A stretch of DNA of 6,667 bases from RGIG8748 sp045576175 (GTDB taxonomy: Bacteria; Bacillota; Clostridia; UMGS1810): positions 1-6,667 of the forward strand of contig JAZNFW010000058.1 of the NCBI GenBank assembly GCA_045576175.1. Direction: 5' to 3'. Of the stretch, positions 5,771 to 6,667 are shown one piece after another. The position numbers and the translations under genes were made by a program. Each line of letters starts with the position of its first letter. Position 1 is the first letter of the stretch. The notes beneath the pieces were generated by a model that had not been told where the DNA came from, made no database searches, and worked only from the letters and a program-made list of their open reading frames with translations.

Positions 5771-5899
5771 ATGGAAAAGGATAAGAAGAAAAGCGAGGAT
5801 AAGACCGCCACAGACAACAAGTGGGTTTCAACAGGCGTTGTGAAACCTCACGACAAGTCAGAGAGAAGAGACGGACCCGGTGGTGAAGATGCAGAGTAA
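5771..5899 (+). CDS. Small charged protein, 42 residues, coupled to the FAD-Rieske gene
   Basis: A short gene encoding a highly charged, soluble protein: a Lys/Asp/Glu-rich N-terminus (MEKDKKKSEDK), a central WVSTGVVKPHDK at about residues 18-29 and a C-terminal ERRDGPGGEDAE. It has no Cys, signal peptide or membrane segment and is probably largely unstructured. It looks real: an excellent ribosome binding site GGGAGGTGA (5758-5766) overlaps the stop codon of the FAD-Rieske gene, the ATG is 4 nt further on, and a terminator starts at its own last codons. This indicates translation coupled to the upstream gene and possibly a partner role. I do not recognise a named family with certainty, and the function is unknown. 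Confidence 0.8.
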   Translation: MEKDKKKSEDKTATDNKWVSTGVVKPHDKSERRDGPGGEDAE

Positions 5900-5913
5900 T
5901 CTGCATCTTTTTT
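5886..5913 (+). terminator. Intrinsic terminator overlapping the end of the 42-residue gene
   Basis: A perfect 10-bp stem AAGATGCAGA (5886-5895) and TCTGCATCTT (5900-5909) encloses the tetraloop GTAA, followed by a T-run to 5913. The stop codon TAA is part of the loop, so ribosomes finishing the small protein would occupy the left arm. GTAA also fits the GNRA tetraloop pattern. Confidence 0.92.
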
Positions 5914-5980
5914 GTGTAAAATTTACAAAATGCACCTCGAAATTTTAGAATACAAAAAGAAAAACAGTGTGGCTAAAGCA

Positions 5981-6010
5981 TTGACTTTTTAAGGCGGTAT
6001 TTGATATAAT
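5981..6010 (+). promoter_or_regulatory. Promoter of the SLH-domain protein gene
   Basis: TTGACT (5981-5986), an 18-bp spacer and a perfect TATAAT (6005-6010) predict transcription from about 6017, giving a leader near 59 nt before the ATG at 6076. It lies after the terminator at 5886-5913, so the SLH gene is an independent unit. The rest of 5914-6060 is AT-rich and shows no other gene. Confidence 0.82.
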
Positions 6011-6075
6011 TATTAATAACCTTATTCTTTTTGTACAAGAGTTCGTAATTTGTAAAACACTATGGAGGAAAAACA

Positions 6076-6667
6076 ATGAAAAAGATTATTTCTTTATTTA
6101 TGGCAGTAGTTCTTTGCGTGTCGCTTTTTGGCACTGTTACTGTTGCAAATGCGGCAGAAAAGAACTTCGCCGATATCGAAGGCCACTGGGCAGAAGCTGA
6201 TATCAAAGTTATGGCAAAAAAAGGTATAATAAACGGCGTAAGCGAAACCGAATTTGCTCCTGCACGCACCATAACAAGAGCAGAATTTCTTGCACTTGTT
6301 GTTCGTGTAATGGGTGTAACAGAACATCCCTACACCAATGCATATGCAGATGTAGTAGCGACTGACTGGTATGCAAAAACAGTTCAGACAGGTAAGAATT
6401 TAGGAATTATCGACTCTGCTATGACACCCGATGGTAACTTTAACCCCACGGCGCATATCACAAGAGAGGAAATGACCTCTTTTATAGTTCGTGCATATGA
6501 AACAAAGACAAGAACACAGGCTCCCAAGGGTGACCTTGTATTATTTGCCGATAGGGGCGATGTATCGGACTGGGCAAAGAGATATGTAGAGGGTGCATAT
6601 GTACTCTCTATAATAAATGGTGTCACATCCAACACCCTGGCACCCAAGGCATCTGCCACAAGAGCAG
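6076..6667 (+). CDS. Secreted S-layer-homology (SLH) domain protein, N-terminal part (runs off window)
   Basis: The frame is open for 197 codons to the right edge. A classical signal peptide (MKKIISLF, hydrophobic core to about residue 23) ends in ANA, with probable cleavage after A26. Three SLH repeats follow: about 31-80 (FADIEGHWAE, ITRAE at 66-70), 90-141 (YADVVATDWYAK, ITREE at 128-132) and 157 onward (FADRGDVSDWAK, then TRA at the edge). A tandem of three SLH modules binds pyruvylated secondary cell-wall polymer and holds proteins on the Gram-positive surface. The part after the SLH modules, which would tell whether this is a structural S-layer protein, an enzyme or an adhesin, is outside the window. 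GGAGG (6064-6068) lies 7 nt before the ATG. Confidence 0.95.
   Translation, partial: MKKIISLFMAVVLCVSLFGTVTVANAAEKNFADIEGHWAEADIKVMAKKGIINGVSETEFAPARTITRAEFLALVVRVMGVTEHPYTNAYADVVATDWYAKTVQTGKNLGIIDSAMTPDGNFNPTAHITREEMTSFIVRAYETKTRTQAPKGDLVLFADRGDVSDWAKRYVEGAYVLSIINGVTSNTLAPKASATRA

Noticed and set aside
5915..5927. Palindrome TGTAAA-A-TTTACA
   Set aside because: Short and AT-rich, 54 bp upstream of the nearest -35 box and close after a terminator; no second copy in the window.

Overview
The window looks like the chromosome of an anaerobic, low-GC Gram-positive bacterium of the class Clostridia. This is inferred from strong AGGAGG-type ribosome binding sites, sigma-A-like promoters, U-tailed terminators, a PerR repressor next to a reverse rubrerythrin, and an S-layer-homology (SLH) surface protein. 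Genus and species cannot be read from the sequence. There is no sign of an insertion sequence, CRISPR array, prophage or RNA gene.

Layout. (1) Positions 664 to 1, minus strand: the N-terminal 221 codons of a multi-pass membrane protein, probably an O-antigen ligase/polymerase-like protein, with its own promoter; it runs off the left edge. (2) A 163-bp divergent intergenic region carries that promoter and the perR promoter. (3) Positions 761-2469, plus strand, form an oxygen and iron defence block: perR, a reverse rubrerythrin and a non-haem ferritin. perR and the rubrerythrin gene each have a promoter followed by a nearly identical 25-bp inverted repeat, the likely PerR operator. A strong terminator separates rubrerythrin from ferritin. 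(4) 2511-2855: a small PepSY lipoprotein behind a different perfect palindrome. (5) 2962-4374: pyruvate kinase, closed by a textbook terminator. (6) 4456-5899: a two-gene unit of an FAD oxidoreductase with a C-terminal Rieske [2Fe-2S] domain (YhfW-like) and a 42-residue charged protein whose ribosome binding site overlaps the upstream stop codon. (7) 5981-6667: promoter and N-terminal 197 codons of a secreted SLH-domain protein that runs off the right edge.

How the genes may work together. PerR senses peroxide through bound metal and would repress itself and the rubrerythrin, which reduces H2O2 with electrons from NADH via rubredoxin-type carriers. Ferritin oxidises and stores Fe(II), limiting Fenton chemistry. 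The FAD-Rieske protein is a redox enzyme of unknown substrate; its nearness to the PerR block is suggestive only. Pyruvate kinase is central glycolysis and the two partial genes at the edges belong to the cell envelope.

The most interesting points are the shared PerR-type operator and its two promoter geometries, the palindrome at the PepSY promoter, and the coupled FAD-Rieske/42-residue pair, whose terminator hairpin holds the stop codon in its loop. No clearly new multi-gene system is evident.
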